DNA of 64,000 bases, taken from Leptofilum sp965223285. Its GTDB lineage: Bacteria; Chloroflexota; Anaerolineae; Promineifilales; Promineifilaceae. A program made the position numbers and the translations under genes. Below the pieces are notes generated by a model. It was not told the DNA's origin, ran no database searches, and saw only the letters and a list, made by a program, of their open reading frames with translations. Below, piece after piece: positions 8,365 through 16,251 of this stretch (positions within the stretch are counted from its first letter, which is position 1; every line of letters starts with the position of its first letter). The stretch covers positions 4,836,001-4,900,000 of the forward strand of contig NZ_OZ244997.1 in NCBI RefSeq assembly GCF_965223285.1. The letters are read 5' to 3'.

Positions 8365-8688
8365 ATGCGTATTAAAGTTGGAGATGAAGTAGAAGTTGTT
8401 TCGGGCAACTATAAAGGCACACGGGGAACCGTGCAGCGGGTTTTGCCCAAAGAAAACCGCGTTGTGGTTGCTGGCGTCAACATGGTTAAAAAGCACCAGC
8501 GACCTCGGCCAACAGGCGGCCGTACTCAGGCACAGGGTGGCATTATTGAATTTGAAGCTCCCATAAGTGCTTCCAATGTGATGCTGGTTTGCCCAGAAAC
8601 TGGTGAACCAACCCGCGTTGGCATTCGCCGTGATGAAGAAGGAAACCGCGTTCGTTACTCTAAAAAGAGCGGGAATCCAATTAGTTAA
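8365..8688 (+). CDS. rplX: 50S ribosomal protein L24
   Basis: L24 is an assembly-initiating KOW-domain protein. The start at 8365 (MRIKVGDEVEVVSGNYKGTRGTV) is preceded by GAGGTAG. The frame is open into rplN, but that part is not L24. The KOW motif and GVNMVKKHQRP are present, and the length is 107 residues. A 95-base spacer without clear features follows before rplE. Confidence 0.96.
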   Translation: MRIKVGDEVEVVSGNYKGTRGTVQRVLPKENRVVVAGVNMVKKHQRPRPTGGRTQAQGGIIEFEAPISASNVMLVCPETGEPTRVGIRRDEEGNRVRYSKKSGNPIS

Positions 8689-8783
8689 CTATTTTATTGA
8701 TACCGTCGGTGAGCCAGGTGGCCCTAATACGCGATTTGAAAAAGATGCGTAGGCTAGCCTGCCACTCAGCTCGGAGGTAAATT

Positions 8784-9329
8784 GTGTTTACACCACTTAA
8801 AGAGCAGTACAAAGACGAAGTGGTACCAACTTTGATGAAAGAGTTTAATTATCGAAGTGTGATGCAGGTACCACGAATTAAAAAAGTTGTGGTGAATGTC
8901 GGTTTAGGTGAAGCCTTGGATAATGCCAAAGCGATTGAATTTGCCGTAAACGACATCACTGCCATTACTGGCCAAAAGCCAGTATTAACAAAAGCAAAAA
9001 ATTCAATTGCAGGCTTCAAATTGCGTGAAGGACGCGTTATCGGTTTGAAGGTAACGCTGCGTGGTGAGCGAATGTGGTCTTTTTTGACTCGTTTGATTCA
9101 CGTTGCACTTCCTCGTACACGAGACTTCCAGGGAATTTCGCCAGATTCCTTTGATGGACGAGGTAACTATACTTTGGGCCTGCGCGAACAGTTGATTTTT
9201 CCTGAGATTGATTACGATCGAATCGACAAGATTCGCGGTATGGAAGTAAGCATTGTGACTACTGCCCAGCAAGACGAAGAAGGGCGGCGTTTATTATCGA
9301 TGATGGGCATGCCCTTCTGGGAGAATTAG
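8784..9329 (+). CDS. rplE: 50S ribosomal protein L5
   Basis: L5 is part of the 5S rRNA particle in the central protuberance. It has 181 residues. The start is GTG at 8784 after a CGGAGG ribosome site. The segments VPRIKKVVVNVGLGEA, ITGQKPVLTKAKNSIAGFKLREG, PRTRDFQGIS and NYTLGLREQLIFPEI are typical. rpsN begins one base after its stop. Confidence 0.97.
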   Translation: MFTPLKEQYKDEVVPTLMKEFNYRSVMQVPRIKKVVVNVGLGEALDNAKAIEFAVNDITAITGQKPVLTKAKNSIAGFKLREGRVIGLKVTLRGERMWSFLTRLIHVALPRTRDFQGISPDSFDGRGNYTLGLREQLIFPEIDYDRIDKIRGMEVSIVTTAQQDEEGRRLLSMMGMPFWEN

Positions 9330-9330
9330 T

Positions 9331-9513
9331 ATGGCTAAAAAATCAATGGTTGCACGGGAATCTAACCGTAAGTACAAGGTACGGGTTCGTAATCGCTGTA
9401 AGTTATGCGGGCGTCCTCGCGGATATATTCGCCGTTTTGGACTTTGCCGTATTTGTTTTCGTGAGCAGGCGTTGCAGGGCAACATCCCTGGCGTAGTCAA
9501 ATCGAGCTGGTAG
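9331..9513 (+). CDS. rpsN: 30S ribosomal protein S14, zinc-binding short type
   Basis: This is the 60-residue zinc-ribbon form of S14 (rpsZ type). It carries CKLCGRPRGYIRRFGLCRIC, two CxxC pairs that bind zinc. The long zinc-free form found in proteobacteria is about 100 residues. It lies in the normal position between rplE and rpsH. Confidence 0.97.
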   Translation: MAKKSMVARESNRKYKVRVRNRCKLCGRPRGYIRRFGLCRICFREQALQGNIPGVVKSSW

Positions 9514-9525
9514 AGGTGGTGTATT

Positions 9526-9933
9526 ATGTCAATGAGTGATCCAATTGCCGATATGTTGACACGCATTCGCAATGCCCAAATGCGCGAGCATAAGACGGTG
9601 TCTATGCCGCATTCTAATGTAAAGGCAGCGATTGCAGAAGTGTTGCAAAAAGAAGGTTATATTCAAGCGTTCAAGGTGTTGCCAGAAAAACCGCAAGCGG
9701 TTTTACAGGTGACCTTGAAGTATGTCGGTGGTCGGCGAGATCGTCGTTCGGTAATTACTGGACTGGAACGTATTAGTCGTCCTGGCCGCCGAGTATATGT
9801 TGGTAAAGGTGATATTCCTTGGGTGTTGAGTGGTATGGGGGTTTCCATTGTTACCACGTCCAAAGGAATTATGACTGGGCAGCAGGCCCGTCGCCTGGGT
9901 GTTGGCGGCGAAGTGCTCTGTAAGGTCTGGTAG
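9526..9933 (+). CDS. rpsH: 30S ribosomal protein S8
   Basis: S8 binds helix 21 of 16S rRNA and represses the spc operon in E. coli. It has 135 residues from ATG 9526, or 133 from ATG 9532. DPIADMLTRIRNAQMREH at the N-terminus and GMGVSIVTTSKGIMTGQQARRLGVGGEVLCKVW at the C-terminus are family signatures. Confidence 0.97.
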   Translation: MSMSDPIADMLTRIRNAQMREHKTVSMPHSNVKAAIAEVLQKEGYIQAFKVLPEKPQAVLQVTLKYVGGRRDRRSVITGLERISRPGRRVYVGKGDIPWVLSGMGVSIVTTSKGIMTGQQARRLGVGGEVLCKVW

Positions 9934-9947
9934 TCGGAGGGATTATT

Positions 9948-10490
9948 ATGTCTCGCATTGGCAAGGCTCCCATTACTATTCCAAGTGGGGTGCAAATTGA
10001 AGTGAAAGGCGGCTCTGTAAATGTTAAAGGGCCCAAAGGTAAGTTGACCCAGATTGTTCATCCAGATATGCAATTTGAGCAGGAAGATGGGGTATTTACG
10101 GTCAAACGGCCGTCTGACTCCCGTCAACATCGTTCTTTGCATGGGCTGACACGTGCGCTCATTAACAACATGGTTTTGGGTGTTAGCAATGGCTTTACCA
10201 AAATCCTGGACATCGAAGGCGTTGGCTATCGTGCCGAAATGGATGGACAGACGCTGGTTTTGAACGTGGGCTATTCCCATCCAGTTCGGTTTGATCCGCC
10301 TCAGGATGTTTCTTTTGCTGTTGAGAACCGGGGCAAAATGATTACTGTTTCTGGCATTGACAAGCAAGTTGTTGGTGAAATTTCTGCGGTTATTCGCAAA
10401 CAGCGCCCCCCGGAACCATATAAAGGGAAGGGCATTCGCTACAGAGGTGAATACGTTCGCCGTAAAGCTGGTAAAGCCGGTAAGGTTTAA
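9948..10490 (+). CDS. rplF: 50S ribosomal protein L6
   Basis: L6 lies at the factor-binding region of the 50S subunit. It has 180 residues with the duplicated L6 fold: MSRIGKAPITIPSGVQIEV at the start, GFTKILDIEGVGYRAEM in the middle and PPEPYKGKGIRYRGEYVRRKAGKAGK at the end. One ACGGCCGT site lies near 10107 (peptide VKRPSDS). A GGAGG site precedes ATG. Confidence 0.98.
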   Translation: MSRIGKAPITIPSGVQIEVKGGSVNVKGPKGKLTQIVHPDMQFEQEDGVFTVKRPSDSRQHRSLHGLTRALINNMVLGVSNGFTKILDIEGVGYRAEMDGQTLVLNVGYSHPVRFDPPQDVSFAVENRGKMITVSGIDKQVVGEISAVIRKQRPPEPYKGKGIRYRGEYVRRKAGKAGKV

Positions 10491-10506
10491 TTAAGAGGTT
10501 GTTGCA

Positions 10507-10869
10507 ATGGCTATTAAATCAAGAATTGCACGTAAACGGCGTCATCGCCGTATTCGGAACAGAATATCAGGAACGGCCGAACGGCCGCGTTTAAACGTTT
10601 TTCGCAGCCTGGATCATATTTATGCTCAGGTAATTGATGATGTTGCTGGCAAAACCCTTGCTTCGGCATCGACAGTGGACAAAGAACTGCGTGGCGAAAT
10701 GGCCGGAAAGCCTAAAAAAGAACAGGCAACGATGGTAGGCAAAGCAGTTGCAGAACGTGCCAAAGCGGCTGGGGTTTCAACGGTTTTGTTTGATCGGGGT
10801 GGTTATTTGTATCACGGCCGTATTCAAGCATTAGCTAACGGTGCCCGCGAAGGTGGCCTCGATTTCTAA
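10507..10869 (+). CDS. rplR: 50S ribosomal protein L18
   Basis: L18 binds 5S rRNA. It has 120 residues: RIRNRISGTAERPRLNVFRSLDHIYAQVIDD and FDRGGYLYHGRIQALANGAREGGLDF are typical. Two overlapping palindrome half-copies (GAACGGCCGAACGGCCG) encode TAERPR near 10572, and an ACGGCCGT site encodes HGR near 10815. Confidence 0.97.
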   Translation: MAIKSRIARKRRHRRIRNRISGTAERPRLNVFRSLDHIYAQVIDDVAGKTLASASTVDKELRGEMAGKPKKEQATMVGKAVAERAKAAGVSTVLFDRGGYLYHGRIQALANGAREGGLDF

Positions 10870-10874
10870 AGAAA

Positions 10875-10900
10875 GTTCAGACCACTAATGGTCTGTGGAA
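10875..10900 (+). other. Small hairpin between rplR and rpsE
   Basis: CAGACCA / TGGTCTG form a perfect 7-bp stem with a 4-base loop (10878-10895), extended by GTTC/GAAC pairing across two unpaired bases. No T-run follows, so it is more likely an mRNA stability or processing element than a terminator. Confidence 0.4.
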
Positions 10901-10941
10901 CTGTAAGCGCTGCGAAATGATGAAATGAATAACGCAGCAGG

Positions 10942-11472
10942 ATGGAGATGGAGATGGGTCAAAGACGACAAAATTTTGAACAAGAATATGATGAGCGCAT
11001 CATTGATATTACCCGTGTTGCCAAGGTAGTGAAAGGTGGTCGTCGGTTTGCTTTTCGCGTAACCGTTGTGGTTGGCGATAACAAGGGGCGGGTAAGCGTT
11101 GGCGTTGGTAAGGCACGTTCTGTACCAGACGCTATTCGCAAAGCGTTGGATGCAGCGCGCAAATCGCTCACCGAGGTACCGATTGTAGGCAGTACCGTTC
11201 CCCATGAAATTATTGGTGTGCATGGTGCGGCTCGCGTATTGCTCAAACCAGCTTCCCCAGGTACCGGGGTCATTGCTGGGGGTGGCGTGCGTGCCGTTAT
11301 TGAAGCTGCTGGATACAAAGACATTTTGTCTAAATCATTGGGCAGTGCGAATGCTTTAAACGTTTTACAAGCAACCATGAACGGTTTGCGTAATCTGAAG
11401 AGCGTTCACGAGGTTGCCTCCGATCGTGGTAAGGATGTGTCTGAGGTTACCCCGTTTTGGAGTCGGGACTAA
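10942..11472 (+). CDS. rpsE: 30S ribosomal protein S5
   Basis: S5 takes part in decoding accuracy and helicase activity at the mRNA entry. It is about 172-176 residues; ATGs at 10942, 10948 and 10954 are all in frame and the purine-rich repeat around them acts as its own ribosome site, so the exact start is uncertain. The double-stranded RNA-binding part (RIIDITRVAKVVKGGRRFAFRVTVVVGD) and ASPGTGVIAGGGVRAVIEAAG are canonical. Its stop overlaps the rpmD start. Confidence 0.96.
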   Translation: MEMEMGQRRQNFEQEYDERIIDITRVAKVVKGGRRFAFRVTVVVGDNKGRVSVGVGKARSVPDAIRKALDAARKSLTEVPIVGSTVPHEIIGVHGAARVLLKPASPGTGVIAGGGVRAVIEAAGYKDILSKSLGSANALNVLQATMNGLRNLKSVHEVASDRGKDVSEVTPFWSRD

Positions 11473-11654
11473 TGGCTAAATTACGCATTACGTATTCGAA
11501 AAGTTCAATTGGTTATAAGAAGGATCAGAAAGGCACCATTCGCGCGCTTGGGTTTACCAAGCTGAATCAAACGGTTGAACATGAAGATACGGCCGTTATT
11601 CGCGGCATGGTCAATAAAGTCAGTCATCTAGTGACTGTGGAAGAGGTAAAATAA
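11472..11654 (+). CDS. rpmD: 50S ribosomal protein L30
   Basis: L30 is a small 50S protein, here 60 residues. The ATG at 11472 overlaps the last base of the rpsE stop and gives MAKLRITYSKSSIGYKKDQK, the expected N-terminus. RALGFTKLNQTVEHEDTAVIRGMVNKVSHLV is typical. The DTAVIRG peptide is encoded over an ACGGCCGTT palindrome. Confidence 0.96.
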   Translation: MAKLRITYSKSSIGYKKDQKGTIRALGFTKLNQTVEHEDTAVIRGMVNKVSHLVTVEEVK

Positions 11655-11655
11655 A

Positions 11656-12111
11656 ATGAAATTACACGATCTGCGCCCAAATGAAGGCAAAAAGAAAAAG
11701 CGCAAGCGAGTGGGTCGTGGTATCTCTGCCGGGCAAGGTAAAACTGCCGGTCGTGGTACCAAGGGTCAAGGCGCTCGCAGCGGTGGTGGTAAAGGCATCT
11801 ATTTTGAAGGTGGCCAGTTACCTTTGGCTCGTCGTTTGCCTTACAAACGTGGGTTTACCAACATCAATAAGGTTTACTACAAGCCAGTTAATCTGAAAAG
11901 CCTAGCTGAGTTTGACTTTGACGGTGTGGAAGTAACCCCAGAAGTCATGTCTGCCATTGGTCTAATCAAAAAACCGACAGACCCAGTTGTGGTATTGGGT
12001 GATGGTGATTTGGATGTTGCTTTGACGGTAAAGGCCCATCGTTTTTCCGCGACTGCTAAAGAAAAAATTGAGGCAGCTGGCGGTACGATCGAGGTACTCC
12101 CCCTGGCATAG
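11656..12111 (+). CDS. rplO: 50S ribosomal protein L15
   Basis: L15 is a late 50S assembly protein with a long basic N-terminal extension. It has 151 residues: MKLHDLRPNEGKKKKRKRVGRG, GKTAGRGTKGQGARSGGG and FEGGQLPLARRLPYKRGF are diagnostic. It starts one base after the rpmD stop and precedes secY by 54 bases. Confidence 0.97.
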   Translation: MKLHDLRPNEGKKKKRKRVGRGISAGQGKTAGRGTKGQGARSGGGKGIYFEGGQLPLARRLPYKRGFTNINKVYYKPVNLKSLAEFDFDGVEVTPEVMSAIGLIKKPTDPVVVLGDGDLDVALTVKAHRFSATAKEKIEAAGGTIEVLPLA

Positions 12112-12165
12112 CGTTTGCTAGAGGGTTTTTAACTCTCCGATGACGCCAATTTTTGGAGGAAAATC

Positions 12166-13536
12166 ATGATCGAATCAGTCAGAGCAGCCTTTTCATTACC
12201 AGATTTACGTCGCCGTATTCTTTTTACGGTGTTTATCTTGGTAATCTACCGTTTGGTAGCCAATATCCCCGTTCCGGGCGTTAACTTAGCAGCATGGTTG
12301 AATTTTACTGCTTCGAGTAATCAGCTTGTGAACTTCTTAGACTTGCTGTCTGGGGGTGCTGTTCGGAATTTTTCTGTGATGGCAATGGGAGTTTATCCTT
12401 ATATTACAGCCTCAATTATCATCCAGCTACTTACGCCAATTGTTCCGCAATTGCAGGAAATGGATTCAGAAGGTGAGTCTGGCCGGAATCGCAAGAATCG
12501 CATCACATATTACCTAACTGTGCCCCTTTCGTTGTTGCAGGCTATCGGCCAAATTCGGCTGATTGGGTTTAGCATTGGCGTGGGCGGTGCTGATGGGTTA
12601 GCACAAATAATGCCCAATTTTGGTTTTGCCCCAGAGCAACTGTTGCCGACTTTTACAACGTTGCTTGCTATGTTGGGTGGTACCATGTTTGCCATATGGA
12701 TGGGTGAACTCATTACCGAAGATGGTATTGGTCAAGGTATCTCACTCATCATTTTTGGTGGTATTGTGGCCCAGATTTTGCCTGGCGTGGCGGGATTGTT
12801 CCAGCTAGATGAAACGACCACACGTATCTTCACGATTGCTGCGTTCCTGATTATTACTATTCTCACCATTTTTGTCATTGTGATTGTTCAAGAAGGGCAG
12901 AGGCGAATACCTGTGCAATACGGCCGTCGTGTGCGCGGCCGCAAAGTGTACCAGGGACAGAGCAGCTACGTACCGCTAAAGGTGAACACAGCGGGCATGA
13001 TCCCGATCATTTTTGCCCAGTCGATTCTTATTTTTCCATCGGTTCTGGCCGGTATTTTTATTACTGGCAATGGTGGGTTTGTAGACACGGTAGCAACGGC
13101 CGTTAGTCGTTTTGGTAATGCAGACCCCACAGTAGCACCCGTCGGGTTCACAATTTACTGGCTATCTTTCTTCATTTTGGTTGTAGGCTTTACTTTTTTC
13201 TACACAGATGTGATGGTTCGCCAGCAAAACATTCCACAAACCTTGCAGCGGCAAGGTGGGTTTATTCCTGGTATTCGTCCCGGTAAACGCACTGAAGAGT
13301 ACATTACCAAAGTTGTGCGCCGTATTACCCTTGCAGGTGCTGTTTTTCTAGGGACTGTCTCAATCTTGCCTGGCATCATGAGCGTCATTGGCGTCATCTT
13401 GAACATTCCAGGCATTGAGCAGAGTACCTTAGTTGTTAATGGAGCTGGTTTGATCATTGTCGTCGGTGTTGTGATTGACACCATGCGGCAGCTTGAATCT
13501 CAACTGCTCATGCGTCAATACGAGGGCTTCATCTAA
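12166..13536 (+). CDS. secY: Protein translocase subunit SecY
   Basis: SecY is the channel subunit of the Sec translocon in the inner membrane. It has 456 residues and about ten hydrophobic segments. The first helix with the plug region NFLDLLSGGAVRNFSVMAMGVYPYITASI and the cytosolic loop GRRVRGRKVYQGQSSYVPLKVN are typical, as is RQGGFIPGIRPGKRTEEYI. The ATG follows TTGGAGGA. Two palindromes (12920 and 13095) fall in the C4 loop and in a periplasmic loop (peptide TAVSRFGN). It ends one base into adk. Confidence 0.97.
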   Translation: MIESVRAAFSLPDLRRRILFTVFILVIYRLVANIPVPGVNLAAWLNFTASSNQLVNFLDLLSGGAVRNFSVMAMGVYPYITASIIIQLLTPIVPQLQEMDSEGESGRNRKNRITYYLTVPLSLLQAIGQIRLIGFSIGVGGADGLAQIMPNFGFAPEQLLPTFTTLLAMLGGTMFAIWMGELITEDGIGQGISLIIFGGIVAQILPGVAGLFQLDETTTRIFTIAAFLIITILTIFVIVIVQEGQRRIPVQYGRRVRGRKVYQGQSSYVPLKVNTAGMIPIIFAQSILIFPSVLAGIFITGNGGFVDTVATAVSRFGNADPTVAPVGFTIYWLSFFILVVGFTFFYTDVMVRQQNIPQTLQRQGGFIPGIRPGKRTEEYITKVVRRITLAGAVFLGTVSILPGIMSVIGVILNIPGIEQSTLVVNGAGLIIVVGVVIDTMRQLESQLLMRQYEGFI

Positions 13537-14111
13537 TGAAAACCTTTGTTGTGTTAATGGGAGCACCTGGTGCTGGTAAAGGCACACAGGCAAAAAAGCT
13601 GGAAGCAGCGTTGGGCTTGCCACAGGTCGCAACAGGCGACCTTTTCCGTGCAAACTTGAAAAACAATACTGAGCTTGGTCAACTGGCCCGCACTTATATG
13701 GATAAAGGCGAATTGGTTCCCGATGAGGTGACCGTTGCTATGGTGCGCGATCGTTTATCAAAACCAGATTGTGAACAGGGAGCCATTTTGGATGGTTTTC
13801 CAAGAACAACTGCCCAAGCAGAAGCTCTAGATACGCTCTTGGGTGATTTTTCGGCTAAGATTGCCGTCGTGCCCTTTATAAACGTGAATCAAGACTTATT
13901 GGTTGAGCGTTTGGTAAAACGGGCCGAGATTGAAGGACGGGCTGACGATAACGTGGAAACGATTCGAGTACGTATGCAAGTGTATCATTCTGAAACGGCT
14001 CCCTTGCTTGATTACTACGACAAAAAGGGCCTGCTTGTGAAAATCAATGGCGAACAAACCATCGAACAAGTCACGGCCGATCTAACCGAAGTTGTACGGA
14101 ATGTGATGTAG
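13536..14111 (+). CDS. adk: Adenylate kinase, short type
   Basis: Adk interconverts ATP+AMP and 2 ADP. It has 191 residues with the P-loop MGAPGAGKGTQAKK (from residue 8), the AMP-binding segment TGDLFRANLKNN and DGFPRTTAQAEAL. The LID is short and has no zinc cysteines. The ATG overlaps the secY stop by one base, so the two genes are likely translationally coupled. Confidence 0.97.
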   Translation: MKTFVVLMGAPGAGKGTQAKKLEAALGLPQVATGDLFRANLKNNTELGQLARTYMDKGELVPDEVTVAMVRDRLSKPDCEQGAILDGFPRTTAQAEALDTLLGDFSAKIAVVPFINVNQDLLVERLVKRAEIEGRADDNVETIRVRMQVYHSETAPLLDYYDKKGLLVKINGEQTIEQVTADLTEVVRNVM

Positions 14112-14142
14112 CAATTTCTGGACAGAAATGCCGTTTGATGGC

Positions 14143-14185
14143 AAAATAGTAGATTGCTTTGAATGCAAGCTGAAACTACTATTTT
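14143..14185 (+). terminator. AT-rich 10-bp hairpin downstream of adk
   Basis: AAAATAGTAG (14143-14152) and CTACTATTTT (14176-14185) are perfect complements, with an inner TTGC/GCAA pairing. The right arm itself ends in TTTT and is followed by an AT-rich stretch. It lies 31 bases after the adk stop, in the 201-base gap where map and infA would often be. It is likely a weak terminator or attenuator separating the spc and alpha parts. Confidence 0.45.
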
Positions 14186-14312
14186 CTCTAAAATTTTTAC
14201 CAGAAATGAGTAAATACGGGAACGCCGAAAATCAGCAGAGCGATTTTCCCGCTTTTACTTCTAGAATAAGCTGAACAGGGTTACTTAGAGTAAGCTGTTT
14301 GAGGAGCTAAAG

Positions 14313-14426
14313 ATGAAAGTATCAGCGTCTGTAAAACGTCGTTGCCCAAAGTGCAAAATTATTAAGCGGAAAGGTGTTGTGCGCGTCATTTGTGTTGATC
14401 CAAATCACAAACAGCGCCAAGGCTAA
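14313..14426 (+). CDS. rpmJ: 50S ribosomal protein L36
   Basis: This is a 37-codon gene between adk and rpsM. It starts MKVSASVKRRCPKCKIIKRKG and ends with the pattern C-x5-H (ICVDPNHKQRQG), giving the Cys-x2-Cys-x12-Cys-x5-His zinc site of L36. GAGGAG lies 5-10 bases upstream. It marks the start of the alpha cluster; infA, its common upstream neighbour, is absent. Confidence 0.95.
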   Translation: MKVSASVKRRCPKCKIIKRKGVVRVICVDPNHKQRQG

Positions 14427-14489
14427 CCATTGTGTTGCGTCAGTGAAGGCTGGTGCAAGATTATCTCGTAAGGATTTTTTGGAGGAATT

Positions 14490-14870
14490 ATGGCACGTAT
14501 TGCTGGTGTAGACATTCCCCGTAATAAGCGGGTAGAAATTAGTCTAACGTATATCTATGGCATTGGTAAAACCACCAGCCGAAAAATTCTGGACAAAGCA
14601 GGTGTTGATCCTAACACGCGCGTACAGGATTTATCTGAAAGTGAAGTAACGCAGCTGCGCCAAATTATTGACAATGATCTGGTCGTTGAAGGTGATTTGC
14701 GACGTGAGGTCGCTATGAACATTAAACGCCTGACTGAGATTGGCTGCTACCGTGGTCTGCGACATCGTCGTCATTTGCCTGTACGTGGGCAGCGGACAAA
14801 GACAAATGCCCGTTCCCGTAAGGGGCCTAAGAAAACAGTTGCGGGCCGTGGTCGTCGTAAGGGCAAGTAA
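14490..14870 (+). CDS. rpsM: 30S ribosomal protein S13
   Basis: S13 lies in the 30S head and contacts P-site tRNA and the 50S subunit. It has 126 residues. MARIAGVDIPRNKRVEISLTYIYGIG, the helix-hairpin-helix GIGKTTSRKIL, CYRGLRHRRHLPVRGQRTKTNARSRKGP and a basic tail are present. TTGGAGGA precedes the ATG. Confidence 0.98.
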   Translation: MARIAGVDIPRNKRVEISLTYIYGIGKTTSRKILDKAGVDPNTRVQDLSESEVTQLRQIIDNDLVVEGDLRREVAMNIKRLTEIGCYRGLRHRRHLPVRGQRTKTNARSRKGPKKTVAGRGRRKGK

Positions 14871-14940
14871 GATTTAGCAGATTTATATTTGATGGGCTGG
14901 TTGAGAAATGGCTTCAGCTCGTTAGGTTTTAGGAGACGGA

Positions 14941-15333
14941 ATGGGACGTAGAAGACAGTCACAGACACGTAAAAAAGCAAAGCGCATGGTGCCGCAGGGG
15001 CAAGCACATATTTTTGCCACCTTCAACAATACCATCGTGACCATCACCGACATGGCTGGGAACACAATCGCCTGGTCTAGTGCAGGTAATTCTGGTTTTA
15101 AAGGGTCGCGCAAAAGCACCCCTTATGCTGCGCGTCTCGCGGCGCAAAGTGCTGCCCGTACGGCACAAGAAAGCGGCATGCAAGAGATGGATATTATCGT
15201 TAAAGGACCTGGCCCAGGTCGTGAGCAAGCCATTCGTTCTTTGCAGGCTTCGGGTATTCAGATAAAAAGTATTCGTGACATTACACCGGTACCTCACAAT
15301 GGGTGCCGCCCAAAAAAGAAGCGTCGCGTTTAA
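14941..15333 (+). CDS. rpsK: 30S ribosomal protein S11
   Basis: S11 forms part of the 30S platform. It has 130 residues: AHIFATFNNTIVTITDMAGN, WSSAGNSGFKGSRKSTPYAAR and TPVPHNGCRPKKKRRV are canonical. TAGGAGA precedes ATG. A strong terminator-like hairpin follows 17 bases after its stop, so S4 and rpoA may be transcribed partly from their own promoter. Confidence 0.98.
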   Translation: MGRRRQSQTRKKAKRMVPQGQAHIFATFNNTIVTITDMAGNTIAWSSAGNSGFKGSRKSTPYAARLAAQSAARTAQESGMQEMDIIVKGPGPGREQAIRSLQASGIQIKSIRDITPVPHNGCRPKKKRRV

Positions 15334-15350
15334 TATTTGTAAGTTATCCT

Positions 15351-15392
15351 GCTCAATTGGGTAATAAAATCACCCAATTGAGCGGGCTTTTC
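15351..15392 (+). terminator. Intrinsic terminator-like hairpin between rpsK and rpsD
   Basis: GCTCAATTGGGT (15351-15362) and ACCCAATTGAGC (15372-15383) make a perfect 12-bp stem with a 9-base loop, followed by GGGCTTTTCC. This is unusual inside an alpha operon. It could be partial attenuation that sets the S4/RpoA level apart from S13/S11 (inference). Confidence 0.7.
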
Positions 15393-15498
15393 CAACGTCA
15401 ATTCGATTGACATTTACAGTTTATTGGTTTTCTGAGAGGGATGAAGGGGTGTGCCACACCTGTAAACCTCTCGTTTTAGCTTGATTACGGAGGTTAAG

Positions 15499-16140
15499 TT
15501 GGCAAGGTATACTGGTCCAGTATGTAAGCTTTGTCGCCGTGAAGGTGAGAAGCTATTTTTGAAGGGGTCTCGTTGTTTGACTCCTAAGTGCTCTTTTGAG
15601 CGTCGTTCTTACCCCCCAGGGGAGCATGGTCGCGATAACCAATTCCGCCGAGGACGCGCATCTGACTATTTGTTGCAGCTACGCGAGAAGCAAAAGGCTC
15701 GCCGTATTTACGGCGTGATGGAACGTCAGTTCAGCCGTTACTTTCGTCGGGCAACTCAGCGTGTGGGTCTAACAGGTACTAATTTGCTGGTGCTGTTGGA
15801 AACGCGCTTGGACAATGTTGTTTACCGTCTTGGTTGGGCAGATTCTCGCGCCCAGGCTCGGCAGCTAGTGCAGCATGGTCATGTTACATTGAACGGCCGT
15901 AAAACAAGCGTGCCGTCTGCCTTAGTATCTCCTGGTGATTCTGTAGGAATCCGCAACGAAAGCATGAAGAATAATTACTTCAAGGTTTTGCGCGAAGATT
16001 TGGATGATCGCCAGGTTCCACGCTGGTTGTCTTTGGATACCAGAAACGTGTCTGCAAACATTTTGAACTTACCTGCTCGTGATGATATTGATGTTTCCAT
16101 CAATGAGCAGCTTGTTGTTGAATATTACTCCCGGCGGTAA
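15499..16140 (+). CDS. rpsD: 30S ribosomal protein S4, zinc-binding form
   Basis: S4 is a primary 16S rRNA binder and repressor of the alpha operon in E. coli. The TTG at 15499 was chosen because it gives MARYTGPVCKLCRREG, the family N-terminus, with GGAGG 5 bases upstream; an in-frame TTG at 15481 would add six atypical residues and put the ribosome site inside the gene. There are 213 residues. Four cysteines (CKLC plus C in GSRC and PKC) form the zinc site of the C+ form. The S4 RNA-binding domain is LGWADSRAQARQLVQHGHVTLNGRKTSVPS. Confidence 0.96.
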   Translation: MARYTGPVCKLCRREGEKLFLKGSRCLTPKCSFERRSYPPGEHGRDNQFRRGRASDYLLQLREKQKARRIYGVMERQFSRYFRRATQRVGLTGTNLLVLLETRLDNVVYRLGWADSRAQARQLVQHGHVTLNGRKTSVPSALVSPGDSVGIRNESMKNNYFKVLREDLDDRQVPRWLSLDTRNVSANILNLPARDDIDVSINEQLVVEYYSRR

Positions 16141-16251
16141 TTGACCGTCCCAAACCGGCTGTTCCGTGTAAAAAGCAATGCCGGGAAGAGAAACGAATTG
16201 GAACAGCAAAACAGAAAATAGTTTCTGTAATAGCATAGGGAGGTATGTACG

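Noticed and set aside
14112..14312. Degenerate infA in the adk-rpmJ gap
   Set aside because: The gap is shorter than infA and only a 22-codon frame without IF1 residues is present.
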